64,000 nucleotides of DNA from Dimorphilus gyrociliatus (Eukaryota; Annelida; Polychaeta; Dinophilidae). Where the stretch lies: positions 3,033,891-3,097,890 of the forward strand of contig CAJFCJ010000002.1 of NCBI GenBank assembly GCA_904063045.1, given 5' to 3'. How positions within the stretch are numbered: position 1 is the stretch's first letter; every line of letters begins with the position of its first letter. The notes below the pieces were generated by a model, which did no database searches, was not told the origin of the DNA, and saw nothing but the letters and a program-made list of their open reading frames with translations. Both the position numbers and the translations under genes were made by a program. Shown one piece after another: positions 46,739 through 58,101 of the stretch.

Positions 46739-48234
46739 ATGCATTCTCGGGCTCATTTAATTATTGAAAGAGAAATAAACGACATTAAAGAGAAAAAACC
46801 AAGGGTAAGATAAGAATGTTTTTATTAGATATTTTAATTAAATTTAATAATTAACCCCAGGGTATATACGTTGAACCAATAAGAGATGATAGTCTATTTG
46901 AAATAAGTGCTGAATTAAGAGGCGATAAAAATGGCACTTGGGATGGTAAGATGATCATAAAATTCGTTAAGGTTTAAATAATATTTAGCTGACACGTAAA
47001 TTATAACAAAAACAGGTGGAATTTTCCGCATATATATAAGGTTTAGTGAACACTACAATCAAAAACCTCCTCATGTGTCCTTTCACACTATTCCTTTTCA
47101 TCCTAATGGTAAGTAGCGTAGTGAAGACTTTTCTTCTTCGTTATTCCACCCATGAGAACCGTCTTGTTTTATAATAAGACAGTAATTGGGGGTAAAATTA
47201 ATCTTAAATAGTCAAGTTTTTGCCATAAAATTGTATCCATTAAGGAAAACTCATTAAGAGAAAAAAAATGTTTTATAGTTGATGTAGTTCGTGGAAAACC
47301 AAGCCTTTCATTCTTGGAAGAAGAAACCTTATGGAATCCTAATGAACATAATTTAATGGTAATATTAACGTCTCTGCAATATTTACTGGATAATCCAGAC
47401 CTAGAAAGAATTGCCAACCCTCAAGCTGCTGAATTATTAGAGTATGCTCCGCAATCTTATTTTAAGATGGTTAAAGAATGTGTTTCAACTAGTCAAAAAT
47501 TAATGGGTAATCAAGTTGAAAAGCTTTATATCAATATTAATAAATTTTTCTTGAAGTAGGATTGAAAGATGCTCTAGAGATTAATTCAACGTTAGTGGGT
47601 CCTCCAAAAAAGCAACAAGTAGAAATAATTAGAGAGCCGGGAGCTATACAGCCAACAGAAGAGGTAGCAAAACTAGCTTGTAAAGTTTCGTTCGATGATT
47701 ATTATAAAACTTGGAAATATATTGCTACCACAAAACCAAATACAGATTCCAAAAATTATTGTAATATTTTCTCAGTGTGAAATCTCTAGTCATGTGTTTC
47801 TTATTAATTTTTAGTACTGGAAGCCCTCGAAAATGATCCAACTATGCAGTGTATCCATTTAGGAGTAACATTAGATAGATTACGCCAAGAACTGGAGGAG
47901 AACGAAAGGTTTTATATCTAGTTAGTATAACAACTGTTCTCTTTTTAAAACTCTCATGTAAATAGGAACAAACCAACTGTAACATCAAAGCCGCCAAATG
48001 CCAAGAAGAGCTCAAGATTAAAGCAGGTAAACAAAATGAAAAGGATATATCTTCAAGGAGCAACAAAGCAAAAATATCATAGTAATTGTTTAATATTCAG
48101 ATTTATAAAAATATAATTTGATGTATTATTTTTCTTTTTCAGTAAATGAATATTCATCCGGTGAGGAGGAGTTTGAAGAAGAAGTAAACAATCTTGTTGA
48201 ATGGACAGAAGGACTTGATGAAGAAGCCTTATAA
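46739..48234 (+). CDS. UBE2U: UBE2U-like ubiquitin-conjugating enzyme homologue lacking the catalytic Cys
   Basis: A UBC-fold protein most like vertebrate UBE2U, with an extended C-terminus. It starts MHSRAHLIIEREINDIKEKK. Later exons give GIYVEPIRDDSLFEISAELR, GIFRIYIRFSEHYNQKPPHV and SFHTIPFHPN, with the HPN motif intact. The next exon gives VDVVRGKPSLSFLEEETLWN, where the catalytic Cys position (PC in UBE2U) is Ser, codon AGC. The C-terminal region has VSFDDYYKTWKYIATTKPN, matching the UBE2U-specific segment. To stay open, exon 7 should extend to 48081 and use the GTAATT donor. The earlier GTAAAC donor at about 48027 would lead straight to TAA. The acidic tail INEYSSGEEEFEEEVNNLVE ends EEAL with the TAA at 48232-48234. 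It is probably not an active E2 unless Ser forms an oxyester. Confidence 0.82.
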
Positions 48235-48474
48235 TTTAATGAAAACTGCAGATATCTTAATGACTTTATTCTATCATATTAAATTTCGTTTAAGAAAAAC
48301 TTTTCTTATAAATTCGTATATTCAATATAGTTTCTCACTTATTCATCCTGTTATTCATTTCAATTTCCTACAACGAACTATAGGGACACTTTTGAATATA
48401 TCTCAAAAACATCAGAGATCTAATTTTAAAAAAATAAAACAAAAGAACAAAACAAACATTCCAACGGTTAAACT

Positions 48475-50004
48475 TTATAAGAAATATTCAGGTTGCGGCT
48501 TCTTTAAAGGAACACCTCTTGTTTCCTGATTGTTTTGAAAATATTTTATTACAATTGTCATTAAATATATAGCTTATAATTAAAAAAAATACCCTAGAAG
48601 CAGCTTCGAAAATTATAAATTGCCTCCTCAAAGCATCGTCCAACTCTAAAATGGCAGCGACATTACCACATCTGCAAGAGTATGTAAATAGATATGAAAG
48701 TGATTATGTACAAATCAAAGGTATTTGCTCTCAAAAATTAATAAACTTAGCATGAAATAGCTATACAGTAGAATATTTTTTTCATCTCACCTGTAGCAGT
48801 AATTTGGTGCAGACCACACTGTCAACACTTGTTCGCAAAAGTGCCATTTGAAACCCTCCATAACTAGCTGATGAGCTCTACATATCATTTCGACATTATT
48901 TGCTCGATTGAATGATGCCACAACATCGCTACCGAATAAGTAACCAGCGCCCCGAGGAGAGACTCCCCACCCTTGAGTGTCTGTTGTATATAGGCTTCAT
49001 TAACATCAAAAAGTTCAGAAAGACTAAAAACAATATACCTTCGGGGTCAGACCATAATAGGTCACACATTGGGCCGTCGTGTGGAACTTCTTGTTTTCGG
49101 TCTATTTGTCGAATTTGATCAAGAGTTTGAATTGATGGTGAAAGACCACCGTGCACGCAGAATATCTAGGTGATTATAAATTGTATTATTATTACTAAAA
49201 TCAAATAGAAATTTTCACTAACCGTTCCATCTATAATAGCTGACAAACTTAAATAATCAAACACTTCTGTGCAATATCTCCATACTGTTATACTTCCGTA
49301 TTTTCTCATGCACTCGTCATAAAATCCATACACTTGAGTAATCTGTCTACTTTCGTGATTGCCCCGTATAAGAGTAATTCTATCGGGATATCGCACCTTC
49401 AGTGCTAAAAGCAATAAAAAAGTTTCGACGCTGTAGAATCCTCTATCGACAAAGTCACCTAGAAATAGGTAATTTGCCTCAGGGACATTGCCTCCGCATT
49501 TAAACAGTTCCTTGAGATCATAAAATTGTCCATGAATATCTCCACACACCTAAAAAATGCATAAAATATATTTTTTAAGTATAACCTATTTGTCTTGTCA
49601 GTATTGCGTTTCATATGCAATAGATGTTAAGAAATTGAAATTTAAAAAAACATTTATAGTTGATTGAAGTGGTTACATATTGATTACCCTGCAAAGTGGA
49701 ATCGTAGTTTTAATTATAAATACTTAAAAAGTCGTTTTTCTAATCAAACAATTAAGTGAAATTAATGCTCGTTTTAATTAATTCAAAGATATTTTTTAAG
49801 TACCGTAACAGGAGCATCCACTCTTTGTACATTGGCTTCTTCGGCTAGAATTTCTCGCGCTTTCGAACACAGCGCTTTTACTTCATTTTCCGTAATAGTG
49901 TGGCAATTTCTCAATTGTTCTATTTGTCTATTGTAAAATATATATTAGCTGTTTAATTTATATAATAATAGTACTCACCTGTCCAGGTCACTTTGCTGTG
50001 CCAT
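48475..50004 (-). CDS. PPP4C: serine/threonine protein phosphatase 4 catalytic subunit
   Basis: A PP2A-like metallophosphatase, catalytic subunit of PP4, acting in DNA repair, centrosome function and splicing. It starts MAQQSDLDR at 50004. Exon 2 gives [20 protein letters not shown]. The large exon (49222-49551) carries the metal-site motifs [30 protein letters not shown] and [19 protein letters not shown]. Next come [19 protein letters not shown] and [20 protein letters not shown]. Then [17 protein letters not shown] and [13 protein letters not shown] join [20 protein letters not shown]. The last exon gives [16 protein letters not shown] with the stop at 48475-48477. All catalytic motifs are intact. 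The C-terminal YFL, with Leu as the family's methylated residue, fits PP4 better than PP6. It converges on UBE2U, with 240 bp between stops. Confidence 0.96.
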
Positions 50005-50569
50005 CGTTTTCGAACGTTCCTAAACTGAATTGAAACGTTCTACTGGTACTGTACAACTTGGAGAAATCGATAACTAATTAAGTTTGATAGATTCAATTTC
50101 TTATGCAATTAATGAATCGAAGGAATAGCAATAAATTTAAACTAATCCAGTATCATTTAAAAGCTATCTGAGGTTGAATCGGTGAGTTTTTTTTAAAATA
50201 ACAATAAACAAAAATATTCTAGATGGTAATTTCCTATTCCGGTGTTAGATTTTCCTGGTGGATTGGCGCTAACCGCTGTTAAACAAAAGTTGATTGGCTC
50301 GAGTTGACTTTTAACCAATCAGCGTCTATTTTACATGGGAAGGGAAAATCGCCCTAACTTACTCATGCGATTCTCTCTGATAAAGTGTATTCTTTGATAC
50401 TATTTAAAGAAATATCGTTTTGCTTTAGACGATATATCGATATCCTGCGCGATAAAAGAATTTTGCTTATCGATCGACCAATTGCGATTTTCGATTAAAA
50501 CCTCGTTGTCTCTACTTTCAATACACCTATTTTCGTGAGGCTCCTATATTTATTGCCGAGGAGTTAGGC
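50005..50569. promoter_or_regulatory. divergent promoter interval, PPP4C and NOP14
   Basis: About 565 bp between opposite start codons. The block at 50250-50350 is relatively complex and has an ATTGGC/CCAAT-type pair (ATTGGCT at about 50295 and CCAATC at about 50325). CCAAT boxes are plausible for housekeeping promoters, but this is unproven. Confidence 0.4.
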
Positions 50570-53079
50570 ATGGGTAAAAAAAAGACAAAACGCTTGCCAA
50601 GACAGCCAAAACCAAAAAAAGACAATCCGTTCGAGATTCGAGTTAATAAACGAAAATATGATGTATTAGGACAAAAAACTTTGAAACACGAAAAAGGTCG
50701 ACCTGGTCAGAGTCGCACGAGGGCTAATGAAATTAGGTCAAAAAGTCTTTTAAATGACTATGAACGACGAAAGAAAGCCAGTTATGGGGGGGTTATAGAT
50801 AAGAGAATAGGCGAGAATGATGCCAATTTGGATCCAGAGGAAAAGAACTTAAAACGATGGGCTGCAGAAAGAAAAGCAACTAATACCTTAATGGAACTGG
50901 ATCATGAAGACGTATTAACTCATTCTGGAAGGCCTTTATCAGAAATCGAACGATTCGACGATAAAGATTTGGAATTAAGGTTAGTTATATGACTTAATCA
51001 TAGAGAAATTAAAGTAGAAATTGTTATTGATTGCCATAAATCTGAAATTAGAATTTTGTAATTTGAACTTGCAATACTTTTAGTGACGATGATGACGATG
51101 GAATTATATCTGCTGACATTGTTAATGAGCATTTTGGATCGGGTAATATAGGCTCCGAAGCTACAAAAAAAACATGGAAGGAACGTATGGAAGAAATTAT
51201 GGTAGAGTCCAAAAAACGCAAATATGAAAGAAAACTAGAAAAAGATCGAGCCCAAGAGTTAACTGAAACTGTTGATGCTGAATGGAAAGATATTATGCAT
51301 TTGGTTGCTGGCTCGGCGTCATCAAAAGATGGCGAAGTATCTGAGAAGAAAGCGGTGGATGATTATGATATGGCTGTCAGATCTCTAAAATTTGATGCTC
51401 GAGCATTAGCTGGGGATAAACTTGTTGATGAGGAAGAGGCAAAGCAAAAGAAAATAAAACAGAAGATGGAAGAAAGAGATAAGCGGATGAAGCTGACTAA
51501 TGGAGAGAACGGTTCTGAAAAGATTCACGCTTCCGTAGATGATCTTGACGATAATTTCGCTTTTGGAAAAGATTCAAAAGAATTAAATAGTGATCAGGGT
51601 GATAGTGATGACTCAGATGAGGAAAGTGAGTCTGAAGAGGACGAGGAAAATGGTTTAGAGGGAAATTTAGAATTCGAAGAAAAGGAAGATGAGGATGGCA
51701 ATGATGAAGGTAAAGAAGAAGATGCCAGTATGGATAGCGAAAATGATGATGGGGATCCATTACAGGATCTTTCCGATTTGGAGAGCGACAACTCCGATGA
51801 AGAGGGAGCTGAAGATATTTCCGATTCAACCATCAAGTCAGATCAAATTTTCGTCAGCGAAGATTTTAAATCACTTTTTGCAAACATTCAAATGGCAAAT
51901 CTATCTGCGAAAGAATTCAAATCGAAATTAGAAGCAATAAAATCTAAGGGAAAATCACTGTTATGTGATGCAGTTGTTGTTTGTAAAGAATGCTGCCAAA
52001 AGGGAAATATTCAACTGTTAGATGTTCTTGCACCATTTGTTTACACTCTTGCTGAAAAGAATCCAAAAAGTGCTGCTGCATGTTTTTTAAATCATTTAAC
52101 AGAAATGAAATCATCTCTTCTTGAAGGAAAAGTTTCAAATCCTGCCGAAATTATTCTTTTTATAAAATTTGTTGTAGCTATATTTCCAGCCTCCGATGCT
52201 AGGCATTGTGTTACAACACCGGCTAGTGTTCTATTAAGTTACATTCTGAAGACTATGAAATTAAAATCTCTTCGACAAATATTCTTGGCCCTTTTTGGTT
52301 GCTCTATAGCCTTAGAATATACGGAACGTGCTCGGAGAATAAGTCCTGAAGCTGTGAACATTTTAAATGCAATCCTTAAATTGTGCATATCAAAGCATTC
52401 CTATCCTTTTACATCAACGAAAAAATTAGATATTCTGAATTTGAAAGATAGTGCGAAACTTAAACATTTGGACGAAAAAGAGAGAGTCGATTTGAAATTT
52501 GTACTTTTCAGTTGTTATGGCAGTGTTGCCGACGATAAGCACAAGGGTTTGGTCATCTTAAACACTATAAAAGTCCTTAGGAAGTTTATTGAATGTTACC
52601 CAAAAAATATTGGTGGCGCAGAAGCTTTTTGGGAACCTGTTCTATCAACATGCGAATTGTTTGAAAAATCTAAAAATCATTCATCATTAAAAGCGAAGGT
52701 AAAACATCTTGTAAATGAAATAAAACTGTGCTATCCGTCAAAATTACAAAGCCTTAAAAGAGACAAACAAGCCCCTGTCATGTTAAAAATGTTGGAACCT
52801 AAATTTGAAAACGTTGAAGAAGTTGGTAGGAGCCACAAAAATAACAAAGGAAAGTCACGAGAGAAAATTGAGAAAGAAATTCTACATGCAAGAGTTAAAA
52901 AGGAAAAGAAAGGTGCTATTAGGGAGTTACGACGAGACGCTGCTTTCTTAGCAAAGAAACGTCTACTGGATGATATAACTAAAGATAAACAGAGGAAAGC
53001 AAAAGTTAAGAGAATCTATTCACAATTGGCCCAACAAGAAGGCGATTATAATGCCCTTCAGAAAAAGAAAAAATCATAG
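50570..53079 (+). CDS. NOP14: NOP14 small-subunit processome protein
   Basis: A nucleolar protein of the NOP14 family, needed for 18S rRNA maturation and 40S assembly. There are two exons. The first (50570 to about 50981) starts MGKKKTKRLPRQPKPKKDNP with FEIRVNKRKYDVLGQKTLKH, and ends DDKDLELR. The second opens SDDDDDGIISADIVNEHFGS and runs open to the TAG at 53077-53079. It contains a highly acidic stretch (about 51590-51830), then a helical conserved region with AEKNPKSAAACFLNHL, VTTPASVLLSYILKTM and LKMLEPKFE. A very basic C-terminus (IRELRRDAAFLAKKRL) follows. The length of about 800 residues fits the family. With EMG1 at 9 kb, the window holds two partners of the same assembly step; NOP14 and EMG1 are known to interact in yeast. 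Confidence 0.93.
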
Positions 53080-53607
53080 TGTTTATGCTAAAGTCTCCAC
53101 TTTAAATTCTCATAATAATGTACATTATTCGTTCATTTTTCAAGGACGAAAAGTGAAATTGTTTTGTATTAAACGTTATAAATTTGTTACTAAACTGCTT
53201 GTTAGTAACTTTCAAAACTTGTTTTTTTTTCATACGATATCCCTCGTATTAGGAATGGTGAAATTTGAATTACTGATTCAAAGTGTTATTTTTGTAAAGA
53301 TTTTTGTAAAAATTTCGGGTAAATAATACACAGTTTCTAGAAAGAAATTTTATAAATTAAGAAACAAGAAATTTCATATTTTCACCTCTATTTTTATTTT
53401 CATGATTATATTAAACTAAAATATTGATACTTCCGATCTATATTTAGTTAAATGATGGCTATTAGCATATTATATATATATACATACACTAATTCATATT
53501 CTCAAATTAATTCAAAACTCCTACTTTATAATATTTAAGTATAAAATAGATAAATCGGACTTACACTAAAAATTTCTGTGAATACGGTTGAGTGTTCACT
53601 GGAGACA
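53080..53607. other. NOP14 3' side and SLC43-like promoter side
   Basis: About 530 bp of A/T-rich DNA. An open frame overlapping the NOP14 end has no homology. A short TA tract lies at about 53470-53485. Nothing else was recognised. Confidence 0.4.
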
Positions 53608-55297
53608 ATGCAAAATAATCTAAAGATTTTTATTATCATAGCAAGTTTAACAGAAGTATTTCTATTTGGAGGAATAGGAATGGGATGGATTAGTCTAACA
53701 TATATTTTTAAGGATCAAGGATATTTCATTGAAAGTTGTGATTACTATAATAATAGTAGTAAAGTAACATGCTCTGGACAAGATATTTCCTTGAATCTTA
53801 TATTTACTATATACATTTCTCTTTCGGGAATTGGCTGCCTTATAGGAGGAATATTGCTGGATACTTTTGGTATTTATCGAGGAAGGATTGGAGTGTTAAT
53901 CCTACTCCTTTTCGGTTTATCTCTTCTTGCTAATTCGTCTCCGAGTAGATAATTTATTTATTTTATTAAATTATATTATTATCACTTAAAACGCTTTCCA
54001 GCATATCCAGCAATACTTTGTACAGCAATGGCATTTATTCAAATTGGAGGAGGATTATTACATATTATGACTCTAAAGTTGTCAAATCTTCTTCCAAACT
54101 ATTCAAATGTTATTATGTTTTGCGAGAATGGTATTTATAATAATAGTATGGTAATAGCAGATCTGATAAGGGTATATATTGTTATTTTATTCATTCTATA
54201 GAAGTTCAATTCATACAATTTCTCATTTTAATCATGAATAGATAGTATATAATTACGGAATTCCAATTAAATGGTCTTTTCTTATTATGATTGGTGCTCT
54301 TATACCATTTTCTACAATCACATTATTCCTAACTCGATACAGAAATGAATTGGAGATTGCAGTAAAAAATGACGTATATGATGATGATGATGAAAATTCA
54401 GAGGATGAACTACTAGTGTATGATTCAAGTGAAAATTTAATTTTTTAAATAAAAACATACCTAAATGTTAATGTCTGTTATTCTTTTATTAAGGAAATAG
54501 GTCAAACACACTTATTAATTTCCTCAGAAAGAGTATTTATTCCCTTATAATAATAGCCATATTTCATGGATTTAATACTTTTTTAAAATTATCATATATT
54601 GGTTACTTAAATTCATTTTTAGAAAAAATAGCTGAAATTCATAAAGGTTTGTAGTAAAATATAACATTATCTATTTCAATAATATCTTGAAAATACCCAA
54701 TTTAATATAGAGCACAAAGTTGCAACCTATACGGCTATATTTTCATATATCCAATTTGGTAATGTCCCTATAGCCTACCTTTTAGGACGGTTTGCAGATA
54801 TTGTTAAGAAAGGTTAGTAAAAAATAAGTAAATTCTATTAGTTTGTATCTACTATTTATAAATATCTTTACTATAGGACAAGTGAAAATTATGGCTCTAA
54901 AGTGTATTCTTTGTATAACTTGCGGAATACTATTATGCATTACTTCCAGCTTTTATAACTTTCGTATTCAAATTATTAGCTTTATATTGTTTTTGCTACA
55001 TAGAGTTCTACTAGATACAATGACCTGTGCAGTTATTAAGAAATGGTAAATATTTTAGTTATACTTACAAATTACTTCTCAAAGATTTATTTTCATTAGC
55101 TTTGGTCAGACCCATTTTGCTACAAGTTATAGCCTTATAACGACATTTAGTTGCTGCCTCCTACTCTTTATCAACCCCTTCTTTCGCATTCACGAACAAG
55201 TCTTTGATCAAGAATTTTTGTACACAAATTTAGTTCTTATTTCCTTATTGTTTTGTACCATTGCTTTACCAGTTTATATCCTAGCTTATTTCAAATA
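53608..55297 (+). CDS. SLC43-like major facilitator transporter
   Basis: A 12-segment MFS transporter most like SLC43 (amino acid or purine transporters at the plasma membrane). The ATG at 53608 gives MQNNLKIFIIIASLTEVFLF and GGIGMGWISLTYIFKDQGYF, matching the SLC43 start (GWPSLVFVFK). Extracellular CDYYNNSSKVTC follows. Exons then give GILLDTFGIYRGRIG, YPAILCTAMAFIQIGGGLLH, KWSFLIMIGALIPFSTIT, a central acidic cytoplasmic loop (YDDDDENSEDELL), FHGFNTFLKLSYIGYLNSFL, GNVPIAYLLGRFADIVKKG, and LTTFSCCLLL-type final segments ending AYFK with the TAA at 55295-55297. Length about 465 residues, with seven exons and short introns. Which SLC43 paralogue it is cannot be told. Substrate unknown. Confidence 0.78.
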
Positions 55298-55609
55298 ATA
55301 TAAAAGTAAAAAAATTTGATAAGGTGTTATAGGATAGCGGAAAATGTGTATTTCATCTGCCAATGATAGATCGATAGTTGATTTAACAATCATATAGAAA
55401 TTATGTTAAAATGTGTAATTATATTAAGAAAATAGAGTTTAACCATCTTCACAGAACTTTCAAAATTGTTCTTCTAAGCACTAATGCCACTTAGGAAAAA
55501 TTGAATGATACATAATGTACACTGAGTTAAGTGTGAATCGTGATCTTAAGTTCAAGCAGGAAAAAAAAAAGAAAATTTATTCTTAGAATGTAATTTAAAC
55601 AAAATAACT
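55298..55609. other. convergent intergenic region, SLC43-like and EIF3H 3' sides
   Basis: About 310 bp between the two stops, A/T-rich. Nothing beyond likely 3' untranslated sequence was seen. Confidence 0.4.
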
Positions 55610-57107
55610 TCAGTCTTTAGCACCGGAAGACCCGCTTTCTTCTTTCGGTAGCAAACTCTCACCCATAAACAATTTTCCAAAGCTCTGGTTGGCAAATTCG
55701 TCAATCTGTTCAGCAAAAGATGCAATTTGTGAGGACACCAAAAGGGAATCCAATCGTGGTGGAACTGCGATTGGCTTAAATTGCTTATGAATGTCGTCAT
55801 CAGGCAATGGAGCTTCGCCTCTTTCTGATCTTGCTTTATTTTCAGCAAACTGTATCCAGAAACATTTTAGAAATTTGTAAAATACATCAAGAAATGTTTA
55901 TGCTTACTCTCTTTTGTAGAGCTTGCTGTTTCTGCTGTTGTTGTTTTTGGCATTGCCTTTGATAACTAAAGAATCGACTTGAGTCTTGTGATAATTCATC
56001 AACGCAATCCATCAGTAATTTCAATTTCTTTTCTAGTAAATTGCTACAAAAAAGCACAACAGTAAAAAAATTGTTAAAAAGACAAATTGTTTATCTTACC
56101 CCATTCCTAAATCGAGGAATCCATATTGATTACCGCTTGGCATAATTTCTCCTAATTCACAGCACAATGCACTAGTTAAATTTGAAGTTTTAATCACGAT
56201 ATCAACTTCTTCAAACATGTTATCAAAGCTGGTTCCTGTTTTCTTTAAACTGTGATCAAGTAAATGATGTTATTTTTTATTGCTATTTTTAAGACGGTTG
56301 AAGTAAACAGTTTATAATTCATTTATTATAAAATTTTGCTTACTCTTCAGGAGTATATTTTCCTTCATTGAAAAACTGCATCATCACTGGTGTAAGTCGG
56401 AGGGCTTTCAAGGATAGTTTTCCCTTACTACTTTTGATTGGATCTAATATGTTGAATTGAAATTTTAAATAAAAACATTATCTCGGAGAATCAGTAAGTA
56501 CAAACCGTAGATTAACACAATACTCTCTTCAATCGAGTTTTGGTAGTTAAATTGAGACTCTAATACACCTTTATTGATGAATGAACCATAACAATTACTT
56601 TGATACCATCCAACACTTAAATGGTCTACGTTAACATGTCTTAATTTCCTAATGACTTCGATTTGATAATACATTTCATCAAAATCATCTTCTTCAGTAG
56701 TCTTGGGAATCGGGAAACAATTGGTAACCTAATCATGTTCAATATTGAGATACACTTCAAATGAAATCATCACGCGTAGAGAGAATACTCACTTCTAATT
56801 TTGTTCCTTCAATCAGTCCTAACAATACTCCTTGAACTGGGTCAGAAGCTGACATCCCGTCATCTTGACAATGTTTAATAATTTTCAAAAGTACCTGAAA
56901 GATAAAAGGTAATAACAGATGCCATGTACACGTGACAAACGCCGGATATTTTTATTCTCTTTAAAATATCATAATTTTTCCTCAAAATAGAATCAAAGTG
57001 CTTTAATGTTAAAAAGAGACGTTATAAACACGAAATCTGCGCAAAACGATACTTACAACTGAGTCAATTTGTACAACTTCTATTTGCGCAGGCTTCTTGG
57101 ACGCCAT
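55610..57107 (-). CDS. EIF3H: eukaryotic translation initiation factor 3 subunit H
   Basis: An MPN-domain subunit of eIF3, which organises translation initiation on the 40S ribosome. It starts [17 protein letters not shown] at 57107. The next exon gives [20 protein letters not shown] and [14 protein letters not shown], then [40 protein letters not shown] and [20 protein letters not shown]. The last part includes a Gln-rich helix (about 55915-55970) and [20 protein letters not shown] with [16 protein letters not shown]. The TGA is at 55610-55612. The MPN fold lacks the full JAMM zinc motif, as expected for eIF3h, a non-catalytic member. It is head-to-head with LSM7, 107 bp apart. Confidence 0.94.
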
Positions 57108-57214
57108 TTTGGTTTCGAAAAGAAAGGAGTTCTGTTTTACAAAATTGTCGTAAAATTGATGGGAAAATTTAGAACTACTTTTTTTCGTTTCGCTGATTGG
57201 ACGTCTGAACAAAT
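57108..57214. promoter_or_regulatory. 107-bp bidirectional promoter, EIF3H and LSM7
   Basis: The shortest divergent gap in the window. It contains CTGATTGG (about 57193-57200), a reverse CCAAT box (CCAATCAG on the other strand). That would suit a symmetric housekeeping promoter. Activity is inferred. Confidence 0.5.
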
Positions 57215-57808
57215 ATGTCACAGGTAATTTAAGTGTACAAGAAATAGCAAATTGCTTTCTTTCATGATAGATGAATTTTTATTTTCTTTCAACTGTTGTA
57301 TAAAATAGCCAAGTTTTTTCTTTATTTTCTATGAAAATATAAAAAGCTGATAGAAATGAGCGATAATACCTGAAAATAATGTAAAATTACCGGTTCATAA
57401 ACAAATTTAAATCTTCTTAGAAACAAGAGACATCTGGGGATAAAGCCGAGAGGAAACGTAAAGAGACTATCTTAGATCTTGGGAAATACTTGGATAAAAT
57501 CATACGTGTAAAATTTGCCGGAGGAAGAGAAGGTTTGAAAAAAAGCAGCAGAATTTAATTTAACTTAAAGTCTCCTCTTTGTGTATATAGCCAGTGGAGT
57601 ACTTAAAGGTTTCGATCCATTATTGAACTTAGTGTTGGACGGAACAACTGAACATTTACGAGATCCAGACGATCCTTATAAAATAACGAACGATACACGC
57701 CAACTAGGACTGACTGTTTGTCGAGGGACAGCTGTTTTGTTAATTTGTCCTGCCGAAGGAATGGAATCTATAGCTAATCCTTTCTTGGCACAAGAGGGGG
57801 AAGGTTAA
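57215..57808 (+). CDS. LSM7: LSM7, U6 snRNA and mRNA-decay Sm-like protein
   Basis: An Sm-fold subunit of the Lsm1-7 (mRNA decay) and Lsm2-8 (U6 snRNP) rings. The best start is ATG at 57215, with a 9-nt first coding exon (MSQ) ending in a GTAATT donor. Exon 2 from 57421 gives KQETSGDKAERKRKETILDL and GKYLDKIIRVKFAGGRE. Exon 3 gives ASGVLKGFDPLLNLVLDGTT, then LRDPDDPYKITNDTRQLGL and TVCRGTAVLLICPAEGMESI. It ends EGEG with the TAA at 57806-57808. Sm1 (GVLKGFDPLLNLVLD) and Sm2 (VCRGTAVLLICP) motifs are intact. Length about 105 residues, normal for LSM7. Confidence 0.95.
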
Positions 57809-58101
57809 GGCTTTTGTAACGGAAACGATTCATTTTTGAATTTCATAAGTCAGTTTGAATACACAACATTTATCATTTTTGTATGACTTTTATTTTTCCA
57901 AACTTTTACAAGAAAAGTAAAATTATTAGTCAGTCAGGTTTTCATTTATTTATAAAATGCGGTTTTGTGCATTTGATAAATCATCTCATACAGTAAAAAA
58001 TCTATAAGATACATTATTTTAAAAAAGGCAATATCACATCTAATTCCTGATGTCTAAATCATAGAAAAAAGAAAGGTATAAAATTTTTGTAGTAGGTAAT
58101 A
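57809..58101. other. convergent gap between LSM7 and the LAP gene
   Basis: About 290 bp of A/T-rich DNA that should hold both 3' untranslated regions. No other feature was seen. Confidence 0.4.

Noticed and set aside
48650-48755. Plus-strand frame beginning [12 protein letters not shown]
   Set aside because: It is antisense to the PPP4C exon encoding [12 protein letters not shown], which has strong family support.
51497-51836. Antisense open frames of 80-110 codons
   Set aside because: They oppose the acidic region of NOP14. Their Ser- or His/Pro-rich content is a by-product of that composition.
53578-53607. Longer N-terminus for the SLC43-like transporter
   Set aside because: The frame begins at GTG. 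The first ATG is at 53608 and directly precedes the conserved first membrane segment.
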